64,000 nucleotides of DNA from Brucella pseudogrignonensis (GTDB lineage Bacteria; Pseudomonadota; Alphaproteobacteria; Rhizobiales; Rhizobiaceae). The stretch covers positions 1,496,501 through 1,560,500 of the forward strand of contig NZ_JAVLAT010000001.1 of the NCBI RefSeq assembly GCF_032190615.1. The letters are read 5' to 3'. Below the pieces are notes generated by a model. That model had not been told where the DNA came from. It saw nothing but the letters and a program-made list of their open reading frames with translations, and did not search any database. Of the stretch, positions 50,747 to 61,345 are shown piece by piece; the first letter of the stretch is position 1, and each line of letters starts with the position of its first letter. The position numbers and the translations under genes were made by a program.

Positions 50747-52054
50747 ATGCACGCAGAGTTCGATAATCGCGCTTCCAATCTTTCACGCAGACCGCGCCTC
50801 ACCACATTGGTGCGCCTGCGCTGGCTGGCCATTGCAGGGCAGACGGCAGCCGTCATGTTTGTGGCGCTTTATCTGCAATTTAGCTTCTCGATCAGTATTT
50901 GCCTTGCGTTAATCTCAGCTTCCGCATGGCTCAATCTCTATCTCGCCTTTCATTTTCCAAACAATCATCGTCTCAATCCGTCCGCCGCCAGTATCGTGTT
51001 GGCCTTCGATGTTCTGCAACTGGCAGGATTACTGTATTTAACGGGTGGCGTGCAGAATCCTTTCATCATTCTGATGATCGCGCCGGTTATCATCTCTGCG
51101 ACTTCACTTTCAGTCCGGCACACGCTGGGGCTAGCCTTGCTGGCCGTGTTCTGTACTTCGTTTTTGATATTCTATCACCGCCCATTGCCATGGTATCCGG
51201 GTGAGACGCTGGTACTGCCATTTCTCTTTGTGGCAGGCATTTGGTGCGCGATTGTTTCGGCGCTCGGTTTCACCGGTGTCTATGCCTATCGTATTGCGGA
51301 AGAAACGCGTCAGCTGGGCGATGCCCTGACCGCGACCGAACTGATTTTGCAGCGCGAACAGCACCTGACCGCGCTTGATGGGCTTGCCGCTGCTGCTGCG
51401 CACGAGCTTGGCACGCCGCTCGCCACCATCACGCTGGTGGTTAAAGAAATGCAGCGCACTTATTCAAAAAAGGCGGATAGCGATCCTGCACTGGCAGAAG
51501 ATATTGCGCTGTTGCAATCCCAGGCCGCGCGGTGTCGGGAAATCCTGCAACGTCTGACCAGCCTTTCTTCGGAAAACGAAGAGCATATGTCACGCTTGCC
51601 GTTCTCCTCACTGATCGAAGAGGTGATCGCGCCGCATCGCAACTTTGGTGTCGCGCTTGATGTTTCCAAGCTTGATGGGCCCAAGCCTGAACCTGTTGTA
51701 CGGCGCAATCCGGGTTTGCTTTACGGCCTTGGTAATCTGATTGAAAACGCCGTTGATTTTGCGCGCAATGAGGTCAACGTGACATGGGGTTGGACGGACA
51801 CCAATGTCACTGTTCTCATCCAGGATGATGGTGAAGGTTTCAAACCAGAGATTCTTGACCGAATCGGTGAACCTTATATGAGCAGCCGTGATGGCAGTCA
51901 GAATGGCGGCGGTGGGCTTGGTCTGGGACTTTTTATCGCAAAAACCTTGCTTGAACGCTCTGGTGCACAAATCAGTTTCAAAAATCGCAAAAATCCTGGC
52001 CAGGGAGCCGAGGTGAAGGTCGTTTGGCCACGTTCTGCTTTCGCTCTAAGTTGA
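50747..52054 (+). CDS. regB: RegB/PrrB/ActS redox sensor histidine kinase
   Basis: This 435-residue kinase has six membrane spans, the quinone-binding motif GGVQNPF (100-106), the H-box AAAAHELGTP with phospho-His 219, the redox cysteine 263 in ARCREIL, and an ATP domain with NLIENAVDFA and GGGGLGLGLFIAKTLL. It passes phosphate to RegA in response to the electron transport redox state and controls growth at low oxygen. The ATG at 50747 has GAGG before it. Cys263 is equivalent to the redox cysteine of Rhodobacter RegB, from family knowledge. Confidence 0.95.
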   Translation: MHAEFDNRASNLSRRPRLTTLVRLRWLAIAGQTAAVMFVALYLQFSFSISICLALISASAWLNLYLAFHFPNNHRLNPSAASIVLAFDVLQLAGLLYLTGGVQNPFIILMIAPVIISATSLSVRHTLGLALLAVFCTSFLIFYHRPLPWYPGETLVLPFLFVAGIWCAIVSALGFTGVYAYRIAEETRQLGDALTATELILQREQHLTALDGLAAAAAHELGTPLATITLVVKEMQRTYSKKADSDPALAEDIALLQSQAARCREILQRLTSLSSENEEHMSRLPFSSLIEEVIAPHRNFGVALDVSKLDGPKPEPVVRRNPGLLYGLGNLIENAVDFARNEVNVTWGWTDTNVTVLIQDDGEGFKPEILDRIGEPYMSSRDGSQNGGGGLGLGLFIAKTLLERSGAQISFKNRKNPGQGAEVKVVWPRSAFALS

Positions 52055-52287
52055 TGAATATGCTGGATAATCCATCTTTCGCTATCGAAAGAATTGGCGA
52101 GCAATAAAGGGTCCATCTAAAATCATTTTTATATGGAAAACCTAAAAAAGACTTTGCGAAAACAACAGTTTGCCTTGTTTCTATTTGTCAATTTTTTGCA
52201 AGGATTGCTTCAACAATTCAATGGCTATTTGACTTTTTGACGCAGGGGTATCAATAAAGGAACAAAAATACAGGCAGGAAGCACCCC
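52055..52287. other. Intergenic region between regB and regA
   Basis: This AT-rich gap is long for a two-gene system. It probably holds a separate regA promoter. No ORF was seen; CAGGAAG is the regA ribosome site. Confidence 0.4.
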
Positions 52288-52851
52288 ATGGAAGACTTGA
52301 AGCAGGAAGACACCGAAGCCATTGGCAACGATCCAACCCTTCTTCTGGTTGATGATGATAAGCCTTTCTTGCAGCGCCTTGCTCGCGCCATGGAAGGTCG
52401 GGGCTTTCAGGTGACAACTGCGGAATCCGTTGAAGAAGGCATTGCGGCTGCAAAAGCTGCGGCACCTGCTTATGCTGTGGTTGATATGCGCTTGGGTGAC
52501 GGAAACGGGCTTGATGTGATCGAAGCCATCCGCACACGCCGCACCGATACGCGTGCGATTGTGCTCACCGGCTATGGAAATATTGCAACTGCGGTGAACG
52601 CCGTAAAGCTTGGCGCTATTGATTATCTTTCCAAGCCTGCCGATGCGGATGAAGTGTTTGCTGCTTTGACCCGACGTCCGGGAGAAAAGGTTGCACCACC
52701 AGAAAATCCGATGTCGGCTGATCGTGTTCGTTGGGAACATATCCAGCGCGTCTATGAGATGTGCGAGCGCAATGTTTCCGAAACCGCGCGTCGTCTCAAT
52801 ATGCACCGCCGTACTTTGCAGCGCATTCTGGCAAAGCGCGCGCCTCGTTAA
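52288..52851 (+). CDS. regA: RegA/PrrA/ActR response regulator
   Basis: This 187-residue regulator has the acidic pocket LVDDDKP (D22-D24), phospho-acceptor D66 in VVDMRLGDGNG, KP in LSKPADADE, and a Fis-like C-terminal helix-turn-helix (VYEMCERNVSETARRLNMHRRTLQRIL). It is the partner of RegB and activates redox-controlled genes. Its stop overlaps the convergent mmcB stop. Confidence 0.95.
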   Translation: MEDLKQEDTEAIGNDPTLLLVDDDKPFLQRLARAMEGRGFQVTTAESVEEGIAAAKAAAPAYAVVDMRLGDGNGLDVIEAIRTRRTDTRAIVLTGYGNIATAVNAVKLGAIDYLSKPADADEVFAALTRRPGEKVAPPENPMSADRVRWEHIQRVYEMCERNVSETARRLNMHRRTLQRILAKRAPR

Positions 52852-53342
52852 TCAATATCGGTCTCCGGCACGTCTACACCTGCAAGCTCTGCCAGCGTTA
52901 GCCGCGCAGCACCTGCTCTGGCAAAGCGCAACATCAGCGCTTTGCGCGATGCACCGGAAAGTTTGTGTTCCGGTGCATCGCGCAGAATTTCTGCGCCATA
53001 GCCATCCGATAAAATGAAGCCGCAATCCTGCGGGAAGATTTCCCTTGGCACCGAAGGATGTGTCGCAAAAAACAGCCGGTCACAGTAAGCTCGATAGTCT
53101 GGCCACTTTCGGTCAGCCTTCCAGTCTTCAAGGGAAGATTTGATTTCCACGATCCATATTTCGCTTTTGCGACCGACGGCAATCAGGTCTGCGCGTCTGC
53201 CGGACGCCAGAGACAATTCCGGCAAAGTTGCCAGCCCCATTTCCAGAAACAGACGCTGGACGCCGCGACGGACAAGCATCGCATTTTCGGATTGTCTTCC
53301 GTCCGAAAGTGGATGCGTTTTATGGGGAATCACGATGGGCAT
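52848..53342 (-). CDS. mmcB: MmcB family DNA repair protein
   Basis: This 164-residue protein has a PD-(D/E)XK-like nuclease core: RRADLIAVGR with the Asp, and IWIVEIKSS with the Glu and Lys. It is of the MmcB type that in Caulobacter contributes to mitomycin C resistance and is SOS-controlled. No clear LexA box was found in the upstream region. It overlaps regA by 4 bases at the end (TTAA). Confidence 0.85.
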   Translation of the reverse strand: MPIVIPHKTHPLSDGRQSENAMLVRRGVQRLFLEMGLATLPELSLASGRRADLIAVGRKSEIWIVEIKSSLEDWKADRKWPDYRAYCDRLFFATHPSVPREIFPQDCGFILSDGYGAEILRDAPEHKLSGASRKALMLRFARAGAARLTLAELAGVDVPETDID

Positions 53343-53562
53343 ACATGCACTTTAACGCCCAAAAACCGCATATTTCAAACGAATAAGCCTGAAAACCTGC
53401 GGCATTCCAGTGTTGAGAATTTGGAAAAGACGGCGGAAAAATGGCATAATCATGGATTTTTCAATTTACGGTTAACGGCTGGTTAATATTCCTTCGTCAA
53501 GCTTGCGGGGGAAATGAGCGATTCGCTCCTGACGATGGACCATCTCACTCTGGGAGAAATTT

Positions 53563-54180
53563 ATGAAGTTTCGCGCCTTGCAGCTGACGGCAGCTCTTCT
53601 TCTTGGTGGCGCCCTTGCTGGCTGCTCCACAGTTGGCGGCACGTTCTATACAGCGTCCTATTCTTCTGTCACGGATGCCGGTTATACGATCCCCGCAATT
53701 CCAAATGAGAAAATTCCGCAGCAATATCGCCGTCAGATCGTCAAGTATCAGACCAGCGAAGCGCCGGGCACAATCATCGTCGAAACCGGCGAAAAGTTCC
53801 TCTATCTCGTGCTCCCGGACGGCAAGGCCATGCGCTATGGCATCGGCGTTGGTCGTGAAGGCTTCGGCTGGAATGGTACTGCACGTGTTGCGATGAAGCG
53901 TGAATGGCCGACATGGACACCGCCTGCACCGATGATTAAGCGCCAGCCGGAATTGGCGAAATATCGCAACGGTATGGGGCCGGGCCTCAAGAACCCGCTC
54001 GGCGCACGCGCACTTTATCTTTACAATAAAGGCGGCGACACTGGCTATCGCATTCACGGAACACCAGAGTGGTGGTCGATTGGGAAGGCTATGTCGTCGG
54101 GCTGCGTTCGCATGATGAATCAGGATATTCTTGATCTTTACGAGCGCGCCGAGCAGGGCGCCAAGGTTATCGTCCGATAA
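53563..54180 (+). CDS. Lipoprotein L,D-transpeptidase (YkuD)
   Basis: This 205-residue protein starts with a lipoprotein signal (lipobox LAGC, about residues 17-20) and carries a YkuD domain with HGTPEWWSIGKAMSSGCVRM, where His and catalytic Cys181 form the active site. Such enzymes make 3-3 cross-links in peptidoglycan or attach outer membrane proteins to it. GGGAGAAA precedes the ATG. It is a single gene ended by a strong terminator. Confidence 0.93.
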   Translation: MKFRALQLTAALLLGGALAGCSTVGGTFYTASYSSVTDAGYTIPAIPNEKIPQQYRRQIVKYQTSEAPGTIIVETGEKFLYLVLPDGKAMRYGIGVGREGFGWNGTARVAMKREWPTWTPPAPMIKRQPELAKYRNGMGPGLKNPLGARALYLYNKGGDTGYRIHGTPEWWSIGKAMSSGCVRMMNQDILDLYERAEQGAKVIVR

Positions 54181-54191
54181 TAGCAGATATG

Positions 54192-54221
54192 AAAAAGGCC
54201 GCTGAAAAGCGGCCTTTTTTT
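54192..54221 (+). terminator. Terminator of the L,D-transpeptidase gene
   Basis: A perfect 12-bp stem AAAAAGGCCGCT / AGCGGCCTTTTT with a 4-base loop and 7 T residues follows 11 bases after the stop. Confidence 0.92.
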
Positions 54222-54235
54222 GAATTCAGTTCAGA

Positions 54236-54808
54236 TTAAATTTGCTCAACCTGCTGAACTTCCGGCACGAAATGGCGTAGAAGATTCTGAATGCCGTGCT
54301 TGAGCGTCGCGGTCGATGATGGGCAGCCAGAACAGGCACCCTTCATATGCAGAAACACGGTGCCGTTTTCGAAACCGCGGAATGTGATGTCGCCCCCGTC
54401 CTGCGCCACAGCTGGGCGGACGCGGGTTTCAATCAGTTCCTTGATGGTTTCAACGATTTCCACATCGGCTTCATCAAAAAATTCTTCTTCACCGTGCTCG
54501 TCGCCTGCGCCAGCTGCAGCGTTGCCTGCCATGACATCGGCGCCTGACATGAAATGTTCCATGATCGTGCCGAGGATTGCTGGCTTGAGGTGCTGCCACT
54601 CGCCGTCATCCTTGGTTACTGTAATAAAATCAAAACCAAAGAAGACGCCGGTCACGCCGGGAACGGCGAAAAGCTTGGCCGCAAGCGGTGATGTATTACC
54701 CGCACTCGCCGCATCGCGGAAATCAGCTGTACCTTCAGGCATCACGACCTTGCCGGGCAGAAACTTGAGGGTTGCCGGGTTGGGCGTAGTCTCGGTCTGG
54801 ATGAACAT
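54236..54808 (-). CDS. NifU-like Fe-S cluster scaffold protein
   Basis: This 190-residue protein has an N-terminal Nfu domain (MFIQTETTPNPATLKFLPG) and a C-terminal NifU domain with the CxxC in GACSGCPSS (about residue 160). In the family a dimer holds a 4Fe-4S cluster and passes it to target proteins. An acidic linker (about residues 96-115) joins the parts. GGAGAAC precedes the ATG. Confidence 0.92.
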   Translation of the reverse strand: MFIQTETTPNPATLKFLPGKVVMPEGTADFRDAASAGNTSPLAAKLFAVPGVTGVFFGFDFITVTKDDGEWQHLKPAILGTIMEHFMSGADVMAGNAAAGAGDEHGEEEFFDEADVEIVETIKELIETRVRPAVAQDGGDITFRGFENGTVFLHMKGACSGCPSSTATLKHGIQNLLRHFVPEVQQVEQI

Positions 54809-54915
54809 GTCCGTTCTCCGCTTTCAATATCAGAAATTTTTCGTAAGCATGGATACGCGTGCAGGCTGGTTTTGCCAAGAACGGTCCTACATAATCTGTC
54901 ATCAATATAGGGTGA

Positions 54916-55404
54916 TTATGTCACCGCATCAATGTCTTCATCTGAAAGGCCGGATGGAATCACGGTCACGGGGATCTGAAACTGGGCGCGGTTGGCCAGA
55001 GATTGCACGAGAGGGCCGGGACCTTCATTGCCCGATCCTGCTGCCAGAACCAGAATGGCAATATCCTGATCTTCTTCGATAAGACTCGGTAGTTCTTCGG
55101 TTATACGGCCTTCACGAATGATCAGTTCTGGTTCAATGCCCTGTTCTTCGCGCACTTTTGCGGCGAATTTCTCGAGCGTAGAACGGGCACGTTCCTCAGC
55201 TTCAGCACGCATGATCTCGCCAACGCCGAGAATTTGCTGGAAGTCTGAATTGTCGATGACAAAGAGCATCACGAGAGCGCCACTTGTGTTTTTTGCACGG
55301 CGCGCGGCATAGGTAACGGCGCGCCAGCATTCCGGCGTCTCGTCAATCACGGCAAGAAACTTGCGTCGGTGGCCGGCTTCCCGGCTAAGTCGTTTTGATA
55401 CCAT
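54916..55404 (-). CDS. Universal stress protein (UspA family)
   Basis: This 162-residue protein has the Usp fold: FLAVIDETPECWRAV at the first strand and ILVLAAGSGNEGPGP as the ATP-loop type segment. The start at 55404 (MVSKRL) follows the form known from Brucella; an upstream ATG at 55425 is in frame. No ribosome site is strong. Expected role: survival under stress; exact action unknown. Confidence 0.9.
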   Translation of the reverse strand: MVSKRLSREAGHRRKFLAVIDETPECWRAVTYAARRAKNTSGALVMLFVIDNSDFQQILGVGEIMRAEAEERARSTLEKFAAKVREEQGIEPELIIREGRITEELPSLIEEDQDIAILVLAAGSGNEGPGPLVQSLANRAQFQIPVTVIPSGLSDEDIDAVT

Positions 55405-55425
55405 GGCGATAATGTGGCATTGCAA

Positions 55426-55451
55426 AGCGCTACCCGCAAGCGGGTAGCGCT
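55426..55451 (-). terminator. Perfect inverted repeat between trpS and usp
   Basis: AGCGCTACCCG / CGGGTAGCGCT (11 bp, 4-base loop) lies 120 bases after the trpS stop and just before the usp start. A short TTT follows on the minus strand. It could end trpS transcription or shape the usp leader. Confidence 0.5.
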
Positions 55452-55570
55452 GTAATTTAAAGAGGACTTGCTGAGATTTTGCCTATGGCGTGCCGAAAAT
55501 TGTGATCAACGAGCACCGGCGCGCAGAGGATCGCAGTTTGCAGGCTTACAGAGCCGGAATATCGGCGGGT

Positions 55571-56638
55571 CTAGTCTTGGAGCCAGCCGATAATATCCCG
55601 CACATGGCGCATATTGGTTTCGGCAATCGCACTTGCACGCTCGCCACCATCTTTCAAAACGTTGTCGATATGGGCAGGATCAGCCACCAGACGGCGCATT
55701 TCGTGGGTGATCGGCGAGAGTTTTGAAACAGCCAGATCAGCAAGGGCTGCCTTGAATTCGGAGAACTGGCGTCCGCCAAATTCAGCCAGAATGTCTTCCT
55801 TCGATTTTGACGAAAGGGCTGCATAGATGCCGACGAGATTGTCGGCTTCCGGGCGACCTGTGAGGCCATCAAGTTCCGTTGGCAGACCGTCCGAATCGGT
55901 TTTCGCCTTGCGGATCTTTTTGTTGATGGTGTCTTCGTCATCGATCAGGTTGATGCGCGACAGGTCCGACGGGTCGGATTTCGACATTTTCTTGGTGCCG
56001 TCACGCAGCGACATGATACGCATGGCCGGACCCGAAATCATCGGTTCGGTCAGCGGGAAGAAGCCAGAAACCTGTTCATCTCCCACCTGCATGTCGACGC
56101 CGATGCCAAGCGAGGCAATACGGTCGGAATAGTCGTTGTTGAACTTCTGCGCGATATCGCGTGTCAGTTCGAGATGCTGTTTCTGGTCTTCACCCACAGG
56201 CACATGCGTTGCGCGATAAAGCAGAATGTCGGCAGCCATCAGGCTTGGATAAGCGAAGAGACCAAGCGATGCATTTTCACGGTCTTTGCCAGCCTTGTCC
56301 TTGAACTGCGTCATGCGGCTCATCCAGCCGATGCGCGCCACGCAGTTGAACACCCAGGCAAGCTCGGCATGCTGGCGCACGCGGCTCTGGTTGAACACGA
56401 TGCTACGCTTGGGGTCGATACCCGCAGCCAGAAACGCTGCCGTCACTTCGCGGGTCGACTGGATCAGTTCGGCCGGATCAGGTGAGACGGTCAGCGCATG
56501 CATGTCTACAACACAGTAGATACATTCCTGCGTCTCCTGAACCTCGACCCACCGCTTGATGGCACCCAGATAATTACCGAGGTGAAGGTTTCCGGTCGGT
56601 TGAACGCCGGAGAAGACAAGCGGTTTGAACGTGCTCAT
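55571..56638 (-). CDS. trpS: Tryptophanyl-tRNA synthetase
   Basis: This 355-residue class I synthetase has the HIGH-like [12 protein letters not shown] and the KMSKS loop ([10 protein letters not shown]), with the family's TGA-charging region in between. It charges tRNA-Trp. The start at 56638 has CAGGA before it, and an upstream in-frame start is not supported. It lies 92 bases after murJ. Confidence 0.96.
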   Translation of the reverse strand: MSTFKPLVFSGVQPTGNLHLGNYLGAIKRWVEVQETQECIYCVVDMHALTVSPDPAELIQSTREVTAAFLAAGIDPKRSIVFNQSRVRQHAELAWVFNCVARIGWMSRMTQFKDKAGKDRENASLGLFAYPSLMAADILLYRATHVPVGEDQKQHLELTRDIAQKFNNDYSDRIASLGIGVDMQVGDEQVSGFFPLTEPMISGPAMRIMSLRDGTKKMSKSDPSDLSRINLIDDEDTINKKIRKAKTDSDGLPTELDGLTGRPEADNLVGIYAALSSKSKEDILAEFGGRQFSEFKAALADLAVSKLSPITHEMRRLVADPAHIDNVLKDGGERASAIAETNMRHVRDIIGWLQD

Positions 56639-56730
56639 GATTATATCCTGATGTTGGCCTTCGCCGGTGGAGAGCGAAGGTGTTTGATGACTTGCCTTTT
56701 CGCAGAGCCACAATCCGCTTTCAAGGAGAA

Positions 56731-58320
56731 TTATGTGTCTGTACCGGCTTCCTTCTTCGTGCCACCGCGCTTGATGCCTCGTCGGATCATCGCCGTGTTC
56801 GCGCCACCAAGCCCAAAGGCCAGCGCAAAATAGACGACCATCGCCGCTATAACCATGGCCGCAAGAGTTCCGGCGCGTACGCCAAATGACGACGCTGATG
56901 AAAGCTCATGCGCAAAATAGCCGATGGCAAAATGAATGCCAGCCGCCATCACGCCGGCTGCAATCAGCAATCGCGGAATACGGGTGAGCAGCGGAATATC
57001 ATTGCCCCAATGACCACGCTTTATCAGCATTGCAAAGAGCAATGCGGCATTGATCCAGCCCGCTGTGATCTCTGCAATGGCGATGCCGGTTGGTCCCATA
57101 CGCGGAAACAGCGTGAGGGCGAGGGTTATATTCATCGCAACCGAAATGGCTGCAAAGATCATGGGTGTGCGGGTGTCTTCGCGCGCAAAGAAACCCGGAA
57201 GAAACGCTTTGATCAGCACATAAGCTGGCAAGCCGATGCCATAAATCGCCAGAATGCTTGAAACAACAAGTGTTGATTCTGCACTGAACTGTCCGCGTTC
57301 AAACAACAGTCGGACAATCGGTTCTGACATGACGAGAAGGGCCGCCGCAGCCGGAAGTGTGAGAAACAGCGTGAACTCAACCGATCGATTTTGCAGGTTA
57401 GAAGCTTCCTTCATGTGCCCGCCGCGCAAAGCACGCGACAATTCCGGCAGAAGCACGGTCGCAACCGCAATCCCCACTACGCCGAGAGGCAGTTGGTATA
57501 TCCGGTCGGCATAAACAAGCGAGGAAACTGCACCCTCCATGCCCGAGGCGATATTGGTGTTGATCAGCAGATTGATCTGCGTGATGCCACCAGTAATTGC
57601 GGCTGGAAATGCGAGAACAAGCAGACGTTTGACGCCGGGCGTCAGGCGCGGGCGCCGGAACCCGATTTTGATACCTGCGACGCGGACATCGATCCAGACG
57701 ATGGCGAGCTGCACCAGACCTGCCGCCATTACGCCCCATGACAGCGCATAGCCGACGGCGAGCGCGTCATATCCCTGCCACCAGCTGAAGGCGAGAACCG
57801 CAATGAGGATGATGTTGAGAAAGACCGGCGCTATGGCTGCCGCGAAATAGCGATGCAGCGAATTGAGCATTCCGGCCATCATCGATGCCAGCGACATACA
57901 GGCAAGATAGGGGAACATGATCACGGCGAGCCGCACGGTATTGTCAAATTTCACCGGGTCATCAGTAAAGCCCGGCGCAATGACTGTGCGCACGATAAAC
58001 GGCATGGAGAGTTCCATGGCAATCGTGATGAACATCAGCACTGTGAAGAGGACGCCGAACACCTCTTCCGAAAAGCGACGCGCGCCGTCTATGCCATTGT
58101 TCTCGATTTCTTTTGCAAACAGCGGCACGAAGGCAGCGTTGAACGCGCCTTCGGCAAACAGTCTGCGGAACGTGTTTGGGAACCGGAAGGCCGCATTGAA
58201 CGCATCCGCGACTGGCCCTGTGCCGAGTGCCGCTGCCATAAACATTTCACGCGTGAAACCGAATATACGGCTCATCAGCGTGCCAGAGGCAACGGTTGCG
58301 AACTTTTTGACCAAACTCAT
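56731..58320 (-). CDS. murJ: MurJ (MviN) lipid II flippase
   Basis: This 529-residue protein has about 14 membrane spans of the MOP exporter fold, starting with [24 protein letters not shown]. It flips lipid II across the inner membrane for peptidoglycan synthesis. It lies 18 bases after glnD and may share its transcript, an arrangement common in Rhizobiales. Confidence 0.94.
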   Translation of the reverse strand: MSLVKKFATVASGTLMSRIFGFTREMFMAAALGTGPVADAFNAAFRFPNTFRRLFAEGAFNAAFVPLFAKEIENNGIDGARRFSEEVFGVLFTVLMFITIAMELSMPFIVRTVIAPGFTDDPVKFDNTVRLAVIMFPYLACMSLASMMAGMLNSLHRYFAAAIAPVFLNIILIAVLAFSWWQGYDALAVGYALSWGVMAAGLVQLAIVWIDVRVAGIKIGFRRPRLTPGVKRLLVLAFPAAITGGITQINLLINTNIASGMEGAVSSLVYADRIYQLPLGVVGIAVATVLLPELSRALRGGHMKEASNLQNRSVEFTLFLTLPAAAALLVMSEPIVRLLFERGQFSAESTLVVSSILAIYGIGLPAYVLIKAFLPGFFAREDTRTPMIFAAISVAMNITLALTLFPRMGPTGIAIAEITAGWINAALLFAMLIKRGHWGNDIPLLTRIPRLLIAAGVMAAGIHFAIGYFAHELSSASSFGVRAGTLAAMVIAAMVVYFALAFGLGGANTAMIRRGIKRGGTKKEAGTDT

Positions 58321-58338
58321 TCGATTAAAATACCTATA

Positions 58339-61134
58339 TTATGCTGCTGCACGGCCATTGGTCTTAGCGGTATTTTCGCCACTAAGAACGGCAGTAAGTT
58401 TGCGTCTGATATTGCCCTGCCGCGTTGCGTTTGAAATTTTGTGGCCGACGAGATCAGTAACATAGAAGCTGTCGATCACCTTTTCCCCGAACGTGGTGAT
58501 ATGCGCCGAAGCAATATCCAGTGACAAGTCAGAAATAAGGCCCGTCAATTCTGACAAAAGGCCGGGGCGATCAAGCCCCTCCACTTCAATCACGGTGAAT
58601 TTGTCGGAAAGTGTGTTGTTTATTTCCACACGCGGCTCGACTTTGAATGCCTTTGCGCCGCGTTTTGGCTTTGTTCGTTTGGCCAAAACATCGGGCAGAT
58701 GCGCTTTGCCGGACAGCACATCCTCAATCACCTTGCCCACACGTTCGGCACGGCGGCGTTCGTCTTCGTCGGTGTCAAACTCGCGGCTGATCAGAATTGT
58801 ATCAAGCGCGCGTCCATCGCCGGTTGTGAAAATCTGCGCATCAACAATATTGCCGCCAGCGGCAGCACACGCGCCGGTGATGATCGATAAAAGGCGCGGA
58901 TGATCCGGCGCAAGAACGGTGATTTCCGTGACTGCTTCAAATGTATGCGGCTTGGCCATGGTAGCCAGCGCACGATCGTTGCGGTCCGCTTCGCGGATGA
59001 AATGCGCGTGGCGCACCTGATCATCAAGGCTGACCGTGAGGAAATAATTGGTGTAATGCAGGCCAAGATAGGCGTTGCGTTCGGCTTCTGACCAGTCACT
59101 CAATTTTTCGGCCAGCGCTGCGCGTGCCTGCCTGTCGCGATCTGCACGCGGAAGTTTTGAGAAGCCACCCGTAAGAACCAATTCGGTTTCAAAGAACAGC
59201 GTGCGCAGCAGCTGGCCTTTCCAGCCGTTCCAAACACCGGGACCCACACCCTTGATATCGCAGACCGTCAGGATCAGCAGAAGCTTCAGCCGTTCCATCG
59301 TCTGAACCGTATCGGCGAAATCGACAATCGTTTTGCGATCATTGAGATCGCGTGACTGCGCAATCATGCTCATGGTCAGGTGTTCGCGCACCAGCCATTC
59401 GACGGTTTCAGTTTCGGATTTAGAAAGGCCGAAGCGCGGGCAAAGTTTTTTGGCAATGCGTGCGCCGGCAATCGAATGATCCTCGGGGCGTCCCTTGGCA
59501 ATATCATGGAGCAGCATTGCCACATAAAGAAGATTACGGTCGCGTTTGAGTGTGGAAATCAGTTGATTTGCAAGCGGATGCTCGTTTTCGAGATCGCCAT
59601 GCTCAATCTCGGAAAGCACGGCAATGCAGCGCAGCAGATGCTCATCGACAGTGTAATGATGATACATGTTGAACTGCATCATCGCGACGATCTTGCCAAA
59701 ATCCGGGATAAATTTGCCCAGCACGCCCGATTCATTCATCCGCCTGAGAATGAGTTCGGGATTGCGCGGCGAGGTCAGAACTTCGAGAAACAGCCTGTTG
59801 GCTTCCGGATTCTCACGCAGGTCCGCATTGATGAGTTTCAGCGAGCGCGTGAGCTGTTGCATGGCATCGGGATGAAATTCCAGCCCGAGCTTATCGGCCA
59901 GATGGAAGATGCGGATAATGTTGACCGGATCGCGTTTGAACACATCAGCATCGGCAATATTGATGCGATGATTTTCAGAGATAAAATCGTTTGTACCAGC
60001 GAGCTTGCGCTTGCGGTTGGAAAAGGTCAGGAAGATGCGATTAAAGCCCGGAACATGCTTGGCCTGCTGTTCTTCGAGCGCCGCACAAAGAATGCGCGTG
60101 AGATCGCCCACGTCTTTTGCCACGAGGAAATAATGCTTCATGAAGCGTTCGACATAGTTCTGGCCGGGATGGGCGGTATAGCCGAGACGCTGCGCGATTT
60201 CCGGCTGAATGTCGAAGGAGAGGCGTTCTTCTGCCTTCAGCGTTGCAAAATGCATATGGCAGCGCACGGCCCAGAGAAAATCTTCCGCCTTGTTGAAAAG
60301 CCTCAGCTCCGCGCGTGACAACACGCCGAGCTTGACGAGTTCTTCCTTGCTTTTGACGCGGTAGAAATATTTGGCGATCCAGAACAGCGTATGCAGATCA
60401 CGCTGACCGCCTTTGCCTTCCTTGACATTCGGCTCGACCAGATAGCGGGTTTCACCTGCCTTACGATGACGGTTATCACGCTCGGCAAGCTTGGCCTGAA
60501 TGAATTCTGGGCCGGTATCCTTGACGACTTCTTCGTCAAAACGTGTGACGAGAGAGCTGAAAAGATCGCGATTGCCGATGATAAAACGCGCATCCAGAAT
60601 GGCGGTGCGGATGGTCATATCTTCGCGCGAAAGGCGAATGCATTCGTCGATATTGCGCGTGGAATGGCCGACTTTCAGCCCCATATCCCACAGCATATAG
60701 AGCATATATTCCGCAACCTGCTCACCCCACGGCGTCTGCTTGTAGGGAAGCAGAAACAGAAGGTCGATATCAGACCCCGGCGCAAGTCCGCCGCGCCCAT
60801 AGCCCCCCACAGCCACAATCGCCATGTTCTCTGCTTTGGATGGGTTGAGTGCCGGATAGACTTTTGTGCTGGTGAATTCAAAAAGCGCGCTGATCAGCGT
60901 GTCCATCAGATAAGAAAGACGCCTAGCACAAAGCGTGCCACCACCATCCTTCATCAGCATGTTTTCGGCGTTGCCCCGACCGCGTACGAGCGCATCTTTG
61001 AGCGCATGCAAAACCACTTTGCGAACGGGGAGGCTTTGGTAGCTTTCGTCAGCTGAGTCCGCGAGCTCGTTAATCTTGCGACGCAATGCGTCTGGATTGA
61101 CGATGTCTTCAAGCTTCAGGTCGTGTGCGCTCAT
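58339..61134 (-). CDS. glnD: [Protein-PII] uridylyltransferase / uridylyl-removing enzyme
   Basis: This 931-residue enzyme senses glutamine and modifies PII proteins. It has a nucleotidyltransferase domain with [19 protein letters not shown], an HD hydrolase domain ([14 protein letters not shown]), and two C-terminal ACT domains ([14 protein letters not shown] and [13 protein letters not shown]). The start at 61134 (MSAHDL) is chosen by family comparison; the frame is open further upstream. It is placed between maeB and murJ. Confidence 0.95.
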   Translation of the reverse strand: MSAHDLKLEDIVNPDALRRKINELADSADESYQSLPVRKVVLHALKDALVRGRGNAENMLMKDGGGTLCARRLSYLMDTLISALFEFTSTKVYPALNPSKAENMAIVAVGGYGRGGLAPGSDIDLLFLLPYKQTPWGEQVAEYMLYMLWDMGLKVGHSTRNIDECIRLSREDMTIRTAILDARFIIGNRDLFSSLVTRFDEEVVKDTGPEFIQAKLAERDNRHRKAGETRYLVEPNVKEGKGGQRDLHTLFWIAKYFYRVKSKEELVKLGVLSRAELRLFNKAEDFLWAVRCHMHFATLKAEERLSFDIQPEIAQRLGYTAHPGQNYVERFMKHYFLVAKDVGDLTRILCAALEEQQAKHVPGFNRIFLTFSNRKRKLAGTNDFISENHRINIADADVFKRDPVNIIRIFHLADKLGLEFHPDAMQQLTRSLKLINADLRENPEANRLFLEVLTSPRNPELILRRMNESGVLGKFIPDFGKIVAMMQFNMYHHYTVDEHLLRCIAVLSEIEHGDLENEHPLANQLISTLKRDRNLLYVAMLLHDIAKGRPEDHSIAGARIAKKLCPRFGLSKSETETVEWLVREHLTMSMIAQSRDLNDRKTIVDFADTVQTMERLKLLLILTVCDIKGVGPGVWNGWKGQLLRTLFFETELVLTGGFSKLPRADRDRQARAALAEKLSDWSEAERNAYLGLHYTNYFLTVSLDDQVRHAHFIREADRNDRALATMAKPHTFEAVTEITVLAPDHPRLLSIITGACAAAGGNIVDAQIFTTGDGRALDTILISREFDTDEDERRRAERVGKVIEDVLSGKAHLPDVLAKRTKPKRGAKAFKVEPRVEINNTLSDKFTVIEVEGLDRPGLLSELTGLISDLSLDIASAHITTFGEKVIDSFYVTDLVGHKISNATRQGNIRRKLTAVLSGENTAKTNGRAAA

Positions 61135-61160
61135 TCGGCTCGTGTGTCCGGCTTGCCATA

Positions 61161-61195
61161 GCGCCGTGCGTCCGATTGGACGCACAAAAGACGCT
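61161..61195 (-). repeat. 35-bp structured intergenic repeat, copy 2
   Basis: On the minus strand: AGCGTCTTTT, stem GTGCGTCC / GGACGCAC, then GGCGC. It has the same 35-bp layout as the copy at 25054-25088. One stem pair is T-A here and C-G there. It sits between maeB and glnD, 27 bases upstream of the glnD ATG. Confidence 0.7.
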
Positions 61196-61301
61196 ATGCA
61201 TTGTTGAATTTACCTCGCGTGCTTTGCAAAGCACGAGACGTAAGAGGAAACTGACAGAACTATCCTATAGCCGGTTTTAAATTGTATGAATATTCAAAAG
61301 A

Positions 61302-61326
61302 AAAGGCCGGGGATTGCCCGGCCTTT
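61302..61326 (-). terminator. Terminator of maeB
   Basis: A perfect 10-bp stem AAAGGCCGGG / CCCGGCCTTT with a 5-base loop, followed on the minus strand by TTCTTTTG, lies about 20 bases after maeB. Confidence 0.88.
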
Positions 61327-61345
61327 ATTATTCCAATTGGTTTGT